Part shown: in pieces, positions 42,219-54,680 of the stretch | How the letters are laid out: every line of letters starts with the position of its first letter | How positions within the stretch are numbered: the first letter of the stretch is position 1 | NCBI GenBank assembly: GCA_016946835.1 | Contig: JACVTC010000026.1 | Coordinates: 1,177,001-1,241,000 of the forward strand | Source of the DNA: Neocallimastix lanati (nom. inval.) | Taxonomy: Eukaryota > Neocallimastigomycota > Neocallimastigomycetes > Neocallimastigales > Neocallimastigaceae | DNA length: 64,000 nucleotides | Direction of reading: 5' to 3' | Made by a program: the position numbers and the translations under genes | Notes under the pieces: model-generated | The model's input: only the letters and a program-made list of their open reading frames with translations | The model's database searches: none | Told to the model about the DNA's origin: nothing

Positions 42219-43010
42219 TTATTTGAAAAGAAACACAAAAGCCAGCAATTGGAAATACTTGAAGATCACGAAATAAGGCATAAACACTAACCGTTGAGTT
42301 CCTTTTAATATAATTTTTAAATTTTTTCTTCTTTTCAATGTTAAGATAATTTTCCTTGTTCTAGGAGTCAGAATCAATACCCATAACAATGCTGTGTTAA
42401 TTAAAGATTGTACATTCTTAGAATTGTTTTTGTTTGAACCTAAAAGTGGAGCAAAATATAATGCTTTGCTAATAATATATGATTGAATAATAGATCTTTT
42501 AAAAATTAATGGAACTTTATTATTGGATAAAAAACTCGAGAAAGAAAATAAGGATTTTCTAACTTTAGTATTCATATAAGTGATAATAGGTTCAAGGGAA
42601 AGATCATTACTGAAGGGGATACCTAAGTAAATATACACAGATGCTTTAGGGATAGAATACATACCAAGGTGAAATGTAGGTTCTTCATAACCAGGATATG
42701 AAACAAAATTTAAGGGTTCAATAGCCATTGTAGCACATTTATTAATACCAAAAGACATTTCATTTTTATTAGCCCAACAAAAAACATGACGGAGTAGAGC
42801 CTTCATTTTTTTTTCACTAGGCGCTATGAGAACAATATCCTCAGCAAAAAGACCACCACAACATTTTTTATTACCAATACTAACACCAAATTTATCACAA
42901 TTGTTTAAAATATCATTAATGAATAAATTAAACAAAATAGTAATACCACTACCAGTAAGATTAGCAACAGTCAGGGAAATTTTTGATAATATACTTCTTA
43001 AGTTTATCGA
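42219..43010 (-). pseudogene. LINE reverse transcriptase remnant with altered FADD box
   Basis: Open on the minus strand from about 43010. It begins directly at GSGITILFNLFINDIL, the block that normally follows the palm SP(x)LFNLYIND motif, so finger motifs and the first catalytic Asp are missing. The catalytic box reads LFAEDIVLIAPS instead of FADDI: the first Asp of the pair is Glu. Downstream LGIPFSND, thumb-like VPLIFKRSIIQSYIISKALYFAPLLG and connection sequence follow. Incapable of activity as it stands. Confidence 0.8.
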
Positions 43011-43440
43011 GGGGCATATTAAAGTCACCTAAAAGAACAGAAGGTGAATTTTCCTTATTATGCCTACTTAATCATTTTTCCATTTCAGAGAAAGCATATA
43101 AACGAGCTTCAGGCCATCTAGATTGAGGGAAGTATATATTGCCAATAGAACATTTTTGATTCCAAAATAACTTCAGACTAACTGATATAATGTAATTGTA
43201 GTTGGCATTTTCAGCAGTACATGAACAAGAATTATGAACACCGATATATAAACCTCTCATTCCAGGGATTTTGGAATTAGCACGAAGGAAAACAGACTCG
43301 TAACCAAAAATAGAAGGAGAGTTCCCTTTAGAGAGAAACTTACTATTACCAGTTTCCTGAAGGCATATACATACAGGTTTAAATACTAAATTTAAATAAA
43401 TAACACCATCTTTTTTTTCAGAATTCCAACCATTTATATT
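42985..43440 (-). pseudogene. LINE endonuclease (EEP/APE-like) remnant
   Basis: The minus strand reads NINGWNSEKKDG, then CLQETGNS (the LQE catalytic Glu), FGYESVFLR, GMRGLYIGV, GNIYFPQSRWPEARLYAFSEME and, after an in-frame stop, SVLLGDFNMPL (the GDFN motif). This is the order expected for an apurinic-like endonuclease/exonuclease/phosphatase domain that nicks target DNA. It breaks off shortly after KNFPDC, where the frame meets reverse-transcriptase sequence. The catalytic His block beyond GDFN is absent. Confidence 0.8.
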
Positions 43441-44578
43441 CTAGCTAGAGCATAAATTGAAGAAAGAAGAGCTAGAATAAAGATGACAAAAATAAAAATC
43501 TCTGAGAATACCAAAAAAGGATTTAATTTTTCTCTTGATTTTTTTAATTTGTTTAACTTTATTATAATTGGATTTGCGGTCATTAGAATTTGAATAACCT
43601 TTACATTCTTTATAGTTAATTTTAACAGAGGAATGAAAACCATCATTTAACAAATCATAGAATTGTTTAAAGGAATTACTATTGAGAGTATTTACTTTAA
43701 TAATAAAATAAAAACCATATAATGGTGAAAATTTTCTAACTATTGAAAAGATGATATTAAAAAAAGAACTAGATAAATTACTGATACAATTGTAAAGTTT
43801 TTTACTAACCAATTTTTGAGTTTATGAATGAATATCATATAGATTTTGTTGAATATACATCAGTAATGGCGGATGCCACGGTGAAAGTTTGAATTATACG
43901 AAGTCGAGTTCATTGTACACGATTGTTGTAAGATAATCAAAATAATAATACTGTAGAATTTAACGTTTAAATTTGTGATAATTATAACTAAATAATAAGT
44001 TGAGTGATAAGATAATTATAGCTAAGTTTGTTCTTAATATTTTTTTTTATTTGTAATAATATCATTGAAGATTGAGTATTGTTGAAAATAATAGATCAAA
44101 ATTTGTAGTAGGATTAATGTATTAAGCTGGAAATATTTTAAAATAAGAACTCATATAAAGTAAAAGAATAAAGATTATAAAATTATTAACATAATAATCA
44201 GTAAAGTAGAAGAAAGGAAAGATAAGCACTCGATTCATTCATAAGGAGAGGAAAAAAAGTAAAAGAATAAAAAAAAGAAAAAAAAGAAAAATGAAGGATA
44301 AAGGAACAGATAGAAATAGAATGAAAAGAAAAGGGAAAAAAAAGTTATACTTAATCTGGCTCAGACAAGACGCTAAATATATATATATATATATATAAGG
44401 TAAAAAAAAAAAAAAAAAGAAACAAATATAAAGCATATATAAAATTATTAAATATAAAAGTATATATAAATATATATATAAAAATATATAAAAAATAATA
44501 ATAAACAAAAAAGAAATAAAAAAGTTAGTAAAGAAAAATAAAAATAAAATAATTCCAAGATCCTTCATGATTAAAAAA

Positions 44579-44612
<34 letters not shown>

Positions 44613-44689
44613 TGATTAAAACAGAAATAAAAATGAAATGAAATCGGTATACTAAATTTCTAAACTTCTACAGACCGATTATTAATATT

Positions 44690-44998
44690 AATATTCTATG
44701 TAAAATATCATTTCCTGTACCAAGAGAAGTGTTGATAGTAATACCCCCTCAAGGGAAACACTATTACTATTATTACTATTATTATTATTATTGTTAATAG
44801 AATAGGAAATTTATAACATGTGATTTATACATTAGTATAGATTTATGTATTCATGTATAAAAAAATAATCTATGAAATAAATTTATGTAATGATGACTCT
44901 TTTAAAAATAAATAAAATATAAAATAAAATAAATAAAATAAATAAATTATATTAAACTTTATTATCTCTCGAGTTTCTACCGGAGAAGTCGGTTGATA

Positions 44999-45061
<63 letters not shown>

Positions 45062-45170
45062 CACTTCGTTACTACTATATCAGAATCAGTACTTGATACT
45101 ACATTATTTATACCTGTGACAACAGCGTTGACATTATTATCTTGATGTTGGAAAATATTTGGTAATTACA
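44690..45170 (-). other. Possible copia-type relic with polypurine tract
   Basis: On the minus strand a TTGAGGGGG purine tract at about 44745-44755 is followed by TATTACTATCAACAC, resembling the polypurine tract plus LTR start of copia elements. Upstream, about 45060-45170, a short open patch reads AVVTGINNVVSSTDSDIVV. An ATT array at 44999-45060 divides them. No terminal repeat or known protein is confirmed; this is a weak suggestion only. Confidence 0.25.
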
Positions 45171-46424
45171 AAAAAAATTTCGAAAAGAATTTCAAATATA
45201 ACAGAATAGAATATAACAGAATAGAATAAATTTTTAAGACTTTCATTAAATTTATTATATTATATATATAATATAATAATAAAATAAAATAAAATAAAAT
45301 AAAAAATAAAATAAAATAAAATTAAATAAAAAAAAAATTGAACATATTATTTTTAGGAAGTTTGTATTAATCATTCTATTTTATTTATTACTTTGCATTT
45401 AATTTTTTTATTCTAAAAATATATATATATAATACTTTAATATTTTTATTCATTGATTGATTGATTGATTTTTGTATTTATATATTATATATATTAAAAA
45501 TTTTTTATTTCTTTAAAATATTGTTCTATAAAATATTTTATAAACTGTATTATATAAAAATTAGAAATGAAAATAACAGATTAAATTAATAAAACAAAAT
45601 TTCTATTGAAATAATTTTTAATAAAATAGAATAATTAATATTTAATATTTTATATAAATATATTGAATATATTATATCTATATAAAAAAAAAAAAAAAGT
45701 TTTTGATATAGATTATTTAAATTATTTAATAATAGATATTATAAAAAAATTTTTTTAAGTTTTTTTTTTGTCTTTTTTTTTAAAAAAAAAAAAATTTATA
45801 AAAAAAAGAAAGCATAAAAAAAATATATAATTTTTTTTGTATAAATAATTGAATGTTAGTAAGCAATTCTAAGCATAAACCATATACATTTGAGATAAAA
45901 TTTAATGTTTATGATTTTTTAAATATATATAGATATATAATTATTTTTTTTTTTTTTTAATATTTTATTATTATTATTATTATTTATTTTTATTTATTTT
46001 TCAATTGTATGTGTTAATATAAATATTTTAAAAATATATAAGGGAAAAGAAGATAGGAAAAAAAGGCTTTTTTTTATAGTTTCTTTTTTTTCTAATTTAA
46101 TTTTTTTGTTTTCTTGTTTTCTTATTTTTTATATTCTTTCCCTTTGTTTATTATGTTGAATTATTCAACTTTTTTTTTTAATTATTTGTTTAAATGTGTT
46201 TTAATTAACAATTTCCATTTAATTATTTTTTATTTTTTAATTTTGTTTTCGTTTTATTGGTATTTGTTATTTTACTTTTGTTTTTTAATTTATTTTATTT
46301 ACCTGCTTTCTTCTTTTTTTATTTTATTTTTAATTATTTTTTGATTTGACTTTATTTATTTATTTTGGCTTTGTTGTTTGTTTGCTAATTTGTTAATTTA
46401 TTTTATTCGCTTGCTTATTTGTTT

Positions 46425-46581
46425 GAATTTTGAATTTTGAATTTTGAATTTTGATTTTTGATTTTTGATTTTTGATTTTTGATTTTTGATTTTTGATTTT
46501 TGAATTTTGATTTTTGATTTTTTGAATTTTGATTTGTAATTATTTAATTTTAATTTTAATTTTAATTTTAATTTTAATTTT

Positions 46582-46590
<9 letters not shown>
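46425..46590. repeat. Heptamer minisatellite (GAATTTT/GATTTTT)n and TTTTAA run
   Basis: Four or five GAATTTT units turn into GATTTTT units, then mix again, followed by TTTTAA hexamers and a poly-T tract to 46619. The Lys-rich minus-strand frame of 76 codons is an artefact. Confidence 0.85.
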
Positions 46591-46622
<32 letters not shown>

Positions 46623-47775
46623 TTTCAATAATTTCCATTAATCATTTTATTATTATAAAAAGATCATACGATTATTTGAATAAGTAAGGTTTCATTTTTA
46701 AATATTTTTAAACCTAAAAATTATTTATTCAAAACTATATTACATCTTTAGAAAAAAATTTTTTTTTTCTTGGGGTTTCGTTTCTTAAATATTAATAAAT
46801 ATTTTTTTTTCTTCATATAATAATAACGATTAATATTTGGAACTTTGAGAGTTGATGTCGATTGAATTGTTTTAGTCCAAAAAAAAATATATATATATAT
46901 ACATATATTTTTTTTTACTTGTTTATTACTCTTTTTCCTTTGATATTGATATTATATTAATTATTTTTCTTTATAATCCTTTCTAAAAGTTCACTAAAAA
47001 CAAACACTATTAATAACTTTTTCTATTTAAAATAAAAAGATTAATTGCTTTTTTTTTTTTGGCAATAATCATCAATAAAGTAAGATGATGTAAAAAAAAT
47101 ACTTTTTAAAAAAAAATTTTTTTAACTAAAATAATTTATTATAAACTTATTGTTTAATTTTAAAAAAAAAAATTCTTTTTTTTTTTTTTAAAAAAAACAA
47201 AATAAAATAAAAATATTTATTGGATATTGGATATATAAAATTTATTTATATACTTTTTTACTTCAATATCTTAAAAATAAAATTGCATAATACAAAGTAT
47301 TTATTATATTACACATTTATTTTTATTTTTATTCTTTTTTTTCATTATTATCCAAATACTGTTTTTATTTTATTTTCTATATATATTTATATTAAAATAA
47401 AAAGAAAAAGAATTTTTCTTATAAATATTATTTTAAAAAAAAATTTTTTTATAATAGATTTGATTTCTTTTACAATTTTTTTTCATCTTACTCTATATCA
47501 TATTTATTTTAAAAAAAAATTGTAATTTATAAAAAAATTTTTTTAATTAAAAACATCAAAAAAAAGGATAATTATAAAAAATAAAAATAATAGAAAAAGG
47601 ATAATAAATTTAGTTTTTATCCTTTTTTCTATCTTACTTTTATTTTTTTATTATTTTTTTTTTGACAATAATTTTATAATTTTAATACTCTATAATATTT
47701 TTAAATGTATAAAATAAAAAAAATATTAGGAGATAATAAAATAATAAAAAGAAAAAAAATTTTTTTTCAAAACTT

Positions 47776-49434
47776 TTAAACATTAACAGTAAACGAATCA
47801 TAGCAAGTTTCACTAAAACCACTATCTCTTCTACAGTGTAAATATTTAAAGATTTCTTGTTCTTTTTCATTATCGTTTTTGATTGGTGGTTGTAACTCTT
47901 CATTTATATTTAATAGTAATCTTTCCTTTACCTTTTCTTCTTTATTAGATTTTTGTTGTTTATCAACTTCCAAATTAGATGGATCTTCCGCATATAATAA
48001 TAAACCAGAAGACACACCTTCACTATTAGTCAATGGATCATCACAGTCATAATTATTATAAATATCTCTTGATTTGATAGTTTTTGTATTAAGATTTTTG
48101 ATGATTTTATTTTGAGTTATTTCATCCTCATTGACCTCATTATTTTCATTTGTTGGAATTTCATCAAGTCCTAATTCATCAATAGAAATAGATAATCTTT
48201 GATTTATCATATTTTCTTCTTTTTCTTTTTCTTTCTCATTATCGTTATTATTCTTTATTGAGAGAGAAGCAAATTCTTTCGTTAAATCACTAATTAATTC
48301 ATTATTATTTGTATCTTCAGATTCTATCATCTCTTTTTGATCTTCACAATTCTTAATAGAACAAATACTAACTTTATCTTCATAATCATCCACTTCAATT
48401 GAACCAAAAGAAACATAGTTTAATCTCTTTTGTTCCTTCATTAACTGTTCAGTATAACTTTGATTTTCTTTTTCTCTATCCTTTTCTTCTTCTCTAGCTA
48501 TTTTTTCTTTCATAATTTGTTCGGTATAACTAAGTTGTTCATTCCTAATCCCATTTTGGAAAGCATTATAATAATCATTAATACTTTCCCATGTATTACT
48601 ACTTAAATAATCTGCAGCACATGAATCAATATTTGGTACTTCATCATAGGAAGAAGGCCAATCTGGTAGTGATGGAGTATCAGGTCTTTCAAAAATATCA
48701 AAATCGTATGAATTTCTATAATTATTCATTATGTCATTTCTTTCCTCATTGTTATTAGTATAATTAATACTAACCTTTGTAACATTTGCTTCTTTGTAAT
48801 GGTGAAGATCATAGTCATCATATTCATCATATCCATAACCATAACCATAATTATCATTTCCATTACCATAATCAAATTCATATTCATCGTCGAAATTAGT
48901 AATATTTTGATTATCATTCATCATTGAATCAGCATTATATTTAACTACTACTACCATCTTTGATGGGTCATTATTTACCATAGAATTATCCGGCATTTCG
49001 TCCAACTTTTGATAGTAATCTTCTTCAGATGATAATGAATCATTATCATTAAAGTATTCTTCATTTGTTGGCATAACATAAACACCTTGGTAATTGTTTT
49101 CTTCAACAATATTCTGGGCTTCATCCATCATCTTATGACAATTATTTATTCTATTTTGGAAGGCCTTAGAAAGATTATCCCTAGCTTCATCTCTTCTTAT
49201 AGCATAAAATTCATTTACTTTTTCTTGCCATAAACCTTGAATATGTTTTAATAAATTGTTTGAAAGAACTTGTTTCCTAATATCATCTTGAGAATTAATA
49301 TCGACATCAATTTTATATTGAATTAATTCACACCAAGCAGAGAGTTCCTTGTAAACTTGGATTAAATGTTCTGGTACACCATCGGTGTAACCATTTTCTA
49401 ATCTGTTAGCTAATTGTGAACTAAATTGATCCAT
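47776..49434 (-). CDS. Acidic protein of unknown function, 552 residues
   Basis: Single-exon frame from ATG 49434. Family not recognised. Residues 1-115 look alpha-helical and ordered (LIQVYKELSAWCELIQYKI, HIQGLWQEKVNEFYAIRRDE, NRINNCHKMMDEAQNIVEE). The rest is acidic and probably disordered, with a Tyr/Gly/Asp patch (GYGYGYDEYDDYD, about 197-209), a RPDTPSLPDWP segment, and a tandem SYTEQ(I/L)MKE repeat at 302-310 and 326-334 separated by a charged linker that could be coiled coil. The C-terminus has CRRDSGFSETCYDSF, a likely phosphorylated patch. No signal peptide or membrane span. Segments with varied codon use support a real gene. A scaffold or adaptor is conceivable. Confidence 0.75.
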   Translation of the reverse strand: MDQFSSQLANRLENGYTDGVPEHLIQVYKELSAWCELIQYKIDVDINSQDDIRKQVLSNNLLKHIQGLWQEKVNEFYAIRRDEARDNLSKAFQNRINNCHKMMDEAQNIVEENNYQGVYVMPTNEEYFNDNDSLSSEEDYYQKLDEMPDNSMVNNDPSKMVVVVKYNADSMMNDNQNITNFDDEYEFDYGNGNDNYGYGYGYDEYDDYDLHHYKEANVTKVSINYTNNNEERNDIMNNYRNSYDFDIFERPDTPSLPDWPSSYDEVPNIDSCAADYLSSNTWESINDYYNAFQNGIRNEQLSYTEQIMKEKIAREEEKDREKENQSYTEQLMKEQKRLNYVSFGSIEVDDYEDKVSICSIKNCEDQKEMIESEDTNNNELISDLTKEFASLSIKNNNDNEKEKEKEENMINQRLSISIDELGLDEIPTNENNEVNEDEITQNKIIKNLNTKTIKSRDIYNNYDCDDPLTNSEGVSSGLLLYAEDPSNLEVDKQQKSNKEEKVKERLLLNINEELQPPIKNDNEKEQEIFKYLHCRRDSGFSETCYDSFTVNV

Positions 49435-52400
49435 TTTTTTTATATTAATAAAATTGTTTTTTATTTATTATTGGTTTGAAATTTTTATTTTATTTTGTTT
49501 TTATATATATATTTATTTTTATTTTTATATTTATTTTTAAATTATTTATAGAACTTTTTTTATTATATTTTTTGGTTATTGTTAATTATTATTGCTTTTA
49601 CTTTTTTGGCTTTTTTTTTATTTGGTTTTTGTTTTTATATATATATATTTTTTTTAATTTAATTTTTTGATAGATTTTTGTTTTGTTTTGTTTTATTGTT
49701 TCGTTTTTTAATATTAGTTTATTTATTTTTTTTATATAAACTAAAAATGAGTTAATTATAATAAACAATTATTTTATTGCCTTTCTTAAATTTTAATTTT
49801 ACTAATTATTATTTTTATTGAAAATATAAATAATAATTATATATTCGTATTTGCTATTGTTATTTACAATAATAAATGTATTTTTTTATTAATAAAAATA
49901 AAAGAATAGAAATTCAAAATAAATATTATTTTCAAAATATTTAAAAACTCTATTTTTATATATATACAATTATTCTTTATTAAATAAGCAATTTAATAGA
50001 GAATCTATTATATTAAATATAAAAAAAGATTATTTCATTCCTTATAATAATAAGAATTCTAAATTATTTAATATCGTAATTCTATATTATTATTTCTAGA
50101 TTTCTTTTATAAAAATAATATTTTTATATAAATTTCTTTTTTTTTGTCTTTTTAATGATAAATATTTAATTTTTAATTTTTTAATTTAATTATTTGATTT
50201 ATTTTATTTTATTTTGAATATTTTTTTTTTTTTTACTTTTTTTTTGAGTGTTTAATTTAATATTATATTAAAAAATGGAAATCAATTCTCCTCTTTTAAT
50301 ATGTTTAACTTTTTGCAATTTTTGTAATAGTGAATATATACTTCTAAAATATATTTATTTTGAAAATTGACAAATATTTTTTAATAATATTTGAAAAAAT
50401 TTTTTTGATTTTCTTAATTTAATTGGTATATTTATAATAATAATTATCAATTTATAATATAAAGTAAAAGTATATTTCACTGGTATTAACACAAAAAGTT
50501 TTTTTTTTTTTTTTTGTTATTTATTTATTTTATTTCTATTTCTATTTTTTTTTTTTTTGCAACAAATTATAAATATTATACCAACATTTATAATTTTTTT
50601 TCTTTTTTTTTTTTTTTTTTTTAAGAAAAAACGCTTGAATAAAATCTGGAATATATAAAATATTTATATATATTTATGCGATATAAAATCTTAAAATAAA
50701 AAAAAAATAAATTATTATTTTATACAATAAAATTAATAAAAAAAATTATTTTTTTAAATAAAAAAAATAAATAAAAAAATTTCGAGGATAAACTTATAAC
50801 GAAAAGGTTCAGCTTATATACGAAAAAAAATAAAATAAAATTTTAAATAAATAAAATAAAACAAAATATATGAAAAAAAAATATAGAATATGCTATTAAA
50901 TATAATAAAAATTAAATTATTTATATATATATTGATAATATATTATTATAATATATTAATTTACATTAATAAATAGAAAAAAATTCTAGATGTCGACAAA
51001 AATTGTAAATGAAATATTATAAGATAAAAAAAAAGAATGAAAATAATACAAAAAACTTAATTAATACTTTAATTAATATATTATTTAAAATATATTATTT
51101 TATAAAAAAAAATATAATTTTTATGTTAAATAAAAAAAAAGGTCAATTAATAATTATTAGTTTTATTCAAATATAACATTGTATTAATATTAATATATTT
51201 AAATATTATTATTCAATTAATAATTTAAATTAATAAATTGATTTTTAAATTAAAAATATATGTTTAAAAAATTTTTTTTTAGTTTAACCTTTAAATAGAA
51301 TAGAACTTTTTCCTTCTAAATAAAATGATAATTTTAAAGTTAATTAAAAATAAATTAAAATGTGAGGGTGAAATAAAAAATTTTGTTTAGAATAGAAAAA
51401 TAAAAAAAAAAAATAATAATATAGAATTATAATTAACTATATAATAAAGTTAAAATAAAAATATTCTATATAAAATTTTTTTTAATATAATTAGCTATAC
51501 AATAAAGTTAAAATAAAAATATTCTATATAAATTTTTTTTAATATTAATTAGTGCAATAAAAAATTTTTAATTAAATGAAAGAATTTTAATTATATTCTT
51601 TTGCTAAATTTAAACTCTAAATTTTGTTTTTGTTTGTATTTTTTAAAAAAAAATTTTTTTTTTTTGTAAATTTCTTGTTATACTAAAATTTTTTCTATAC
51701 AAAAAAATATGTGTAACACAAAAAAATTTTTATTTCTATTAATTATTATATATATTTTTTATATATATCTTGATGATAAATTATAATTTATGAACTCTAT
51801 ATAAAAATATTATTTGTAAATAATAAATATTATAATTAATAATTTATATAGATATATAGATATATAGATAATAAAATATAAAAATCAATATAATTTATTA
51901 AATAATACTATAAGCTAATTATAATTTTTTTTTTCCTATTTGTTTATAAAACAGAAAAATTAAATAATAAAAAAATTCATAATATAACCTTCTTACCTAT
52001 AAAAACTTTGATAATAAATAATAAATATTAATAAATTTTAACAAAAAAATAATTAATTATAATTAATAATATATAAATAATAAATATTAATAATATGATA
52101 AACTGATTTTTTTTGCTTTTTTTTTTTAAAGCAGAAAAATTAAATAAAAAAATATTATACCTAGTAACTTATAAAACTTGATAAAAGGTAATTATTAAAT
52201 ATTGATAACTTGTAATAGCTGAAATAATAAAAAATTATAATAAATAATAGTAAATGACATTTTTAATAATAAATATATATATTAATAAATATGTATTAAT
52301 TATAATAATTATAAAACAGTAAAAATAAAAATATTCTTCATATTTTATAATTTTGATAGACAACAATAATAATTAAAAATTATAATATTATTAATTTTAT

Positions 52401-54150
52401 AAAAATATAAATATTTTAATCGTTTGATTAATTAAATAATAATTTTTAATATACAAATAATATTTGATCTTCCATTCATAATAATTCATTTTTATTTTTT
52501 TGGTCATCAATCATAGGCATTTTATTATTTTCTTGTATATTATATGTATATAAAGTCATGATATGAAAATGTCATAATTAGATTATAATTAAAAAAATAA
52601 CTAAATGTATTATGACACTTAAATTTTTACTTTTAAAAAAAATAAAAAAAAAATTAAAAAAAAAAATTAAAAAAAAATTAAAAAAAAATTAAAAAAAAAA
52701 AAAACTAAAAATAATACACGCAAAAAGAGAAAAAATTATGTTTAAATTTTTCTAAATAATAATAAAGTTTTTATAGAAAAAAAAAAAACCTCTATACCAT
52801 CCAATTTAATATCTTCATCTTTTACATTACACTATGGCACAATTATATTTATATCATTATTAAATTCTATTTTATGATTTAATGTTACAGACCCTTAATG
52901 GATAAACGTATTAATTCCAATATAAAAAAAAAAGTAAATATTTTTATTAATATCTATAAATATATTTTTGTGGCTTTAAATACATAATAATGAATGTAAA
53001 CCTATATATAATCATAATTAATAAAAAAAAGTATAAAATAGAAAAAAGAAACAAACGAAATAGTGAGATTATTACAAAAAAAAATAACAATAATAATAAT
53101 AAATAAATAAAATAAAATAAAATAAATAGTATAATATCAATTATTAAAGTATATATTGAATAAAATAAAATAATAAAAAAAAAAAAAAAAAAAAAAGAGT
53201 AAATGAGATTTCTTGAAAAGTGTTAATAATATTTATTATGAGTATCAAAAGAAATTCATGATATTATTCAGATATTTTATATTTTATAAATTATTAAATA
53301 AATAAATTAAACATGAATATCAATAATAAAAAAAAATAAAAATTAAAACATTTTAAAATGTAACATTTTTAAGTTAAATATGAATTATTTATATAAATAA
53401 ATTTAATTTAAATTTATATTAAATTATAATGATATTATATTAAAATGATTTTCAGTCCATCACAATATATTAAAATATATTAAACTAATATATATTATAA
53501 ATTAAAAGTTGAACAAAAAAAACTTTATAATTAAAAAAAAATCTTTTTGCTATATTTATTTAATTAACTAATATTGAAATATTGTTATTAAATATATATT
53601 ATATTTTATTTTTAAATAGCTAAATTATAAATATTAATTAGTGTTTTATAAATTTTATTTTATTACATTTTAATTTTATTATATATTTATATATATTATT
53701 TTAATAAATAATGAATAAATAAAAAATTTTTATTATTTAAAAGCATGAACATTACATATTAAATATTTAATATTTATATATAAAAATTATATACATATAT
53801 ATTATTAAAATATTATATATAGAATTTTATTACTTTTCACATTCATCTTATTACATTAATATCAATATTACATATATTAAATAGTTAAGAGGGAATATTG
53901 ATTATATTTTTGATCCGAAACATTATTTTTATTATTTAATAAAAAGTAAAATAAATTTAATTATTATATTTATTATATTTGTTATATTTATATTAAAAAT
54001 ATATTATACACATGCATATAATATGTCTATTGATAAACAAAAATTTTAATATATTCATTTCAATATCTATATATCTATTATTAAAAACAATTATAAGAAT
54101 TGATTATTTATTATAAAATTATTAATTTTTTATTATTTATTCATTATTTA
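49435..54150. other. Gene-poor A/T desert
   Basis: No supported gene in nearly 5 kb. Homopolymer tracts, AT and TTA runs. A unit of about 55 bases (core AAAGTTAAAATAAAAATATT) is repeated at about 51435-51545. The first part is the upstream region of the acidic 552-residue gene. Confidence 0.65.
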
Positions 54151-54159
54151 TTTATTATT

Positions 54160-54680
54160 ACTTGTTATTATTTGTTATTATTTGTTATTATTTGTTATTA
54201 TTATTATTATTTGTTATTATTTGTTATTATTTGTTACTATTTGTTATTATAATTTGTTATTATTTGTTATTTATTATTATATTATTTATCAATTGTTTTA
54301 AATTTGAAATGGTTAATTCCTCAATAATAAATAAAAATATATTATTATTTCAAAAAAAATTAAATAATATTAAAATATTAACTTTTTTTTTTCTTGTTTA
54401 TTATCAATAAATTGATGGAGAAAACTGTCTAATAAATGTTTTTTTTTATTTATTTTTTTTTTTAAATAATAAAATATTGCTTGACCTTTTTAATATTATT
54501 TGATTTTTTTTGAAATAATAATATATTTTTATTTATTATTGAGGAATTAATCATTTCAAATTTAAAACAATTGATAAATAATATAATAATAAATAACAAA
54601 TAATAACAAATAATAATAACAAATAATAACAAATAATAACAAATAATAACAAATAATAACAAATAATAATAATAATATTT
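54160..54680. repeat. Long inverted repeat (hairpin-forming, MITE-like)
   Basis: The arms at about 54160-54374 and 54488-54680 are reverse complements. In the inner 120 bases only about two differences are seen; the outer parts are TTGTTATTA repeats. The spacer of about 113 bases is unrelated. Both arms read the same Leu/Ile/Tyr-rich frame on opposite strands, which explains the two mirror open frames. No transposase lies nearby. Confidence 0.85.

Larger units (their letters stand above)
41165..43812 (-). mobile_element. Decayed non-LTR retrotransposon (LINE) with EEP endonuclease
   Basis: Reads 5' to 3' on the minus strand as: N-terminal low-complexity frame (43812-43441), endonuclease (about 43440-42985), reverse transcriptase (about 43010-42220), CCHC finger region (42153-41587), and a C-terminal/3' segment down to about 41165 that is shared with the LINE fragment at 26290-27000. 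Stops and frame changes separate every block, so it is dead. The reverse transcriptase lacks its N-terminal part through a deletion. Confidence 0.85.
43813..47775. other. A/T-rich intergenic region with relics
   Basis: No clear gene. Less A/T-rich patches at 43860-43925 (5' edge of the LINE), 44220-44370 and 44640-45170. The rest is homopolymeric, including the 3' flank of the minus-strand gene that ends at 47776. Confidence 0.55.

Noticed and set aside
44239-44568. 109-codon hydrophobic minus-strand frame
   Set aside because: Phe/Ile/Leu/Tyr bias from a purine-rich strand; no loop or topology pattern of a real membrane protein.
54162-54662. Two membrane-protein-like frames on opposite strands
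   Set aside because: Both are the same inverted-repeat arm read in each direction; composition is A/T noise.
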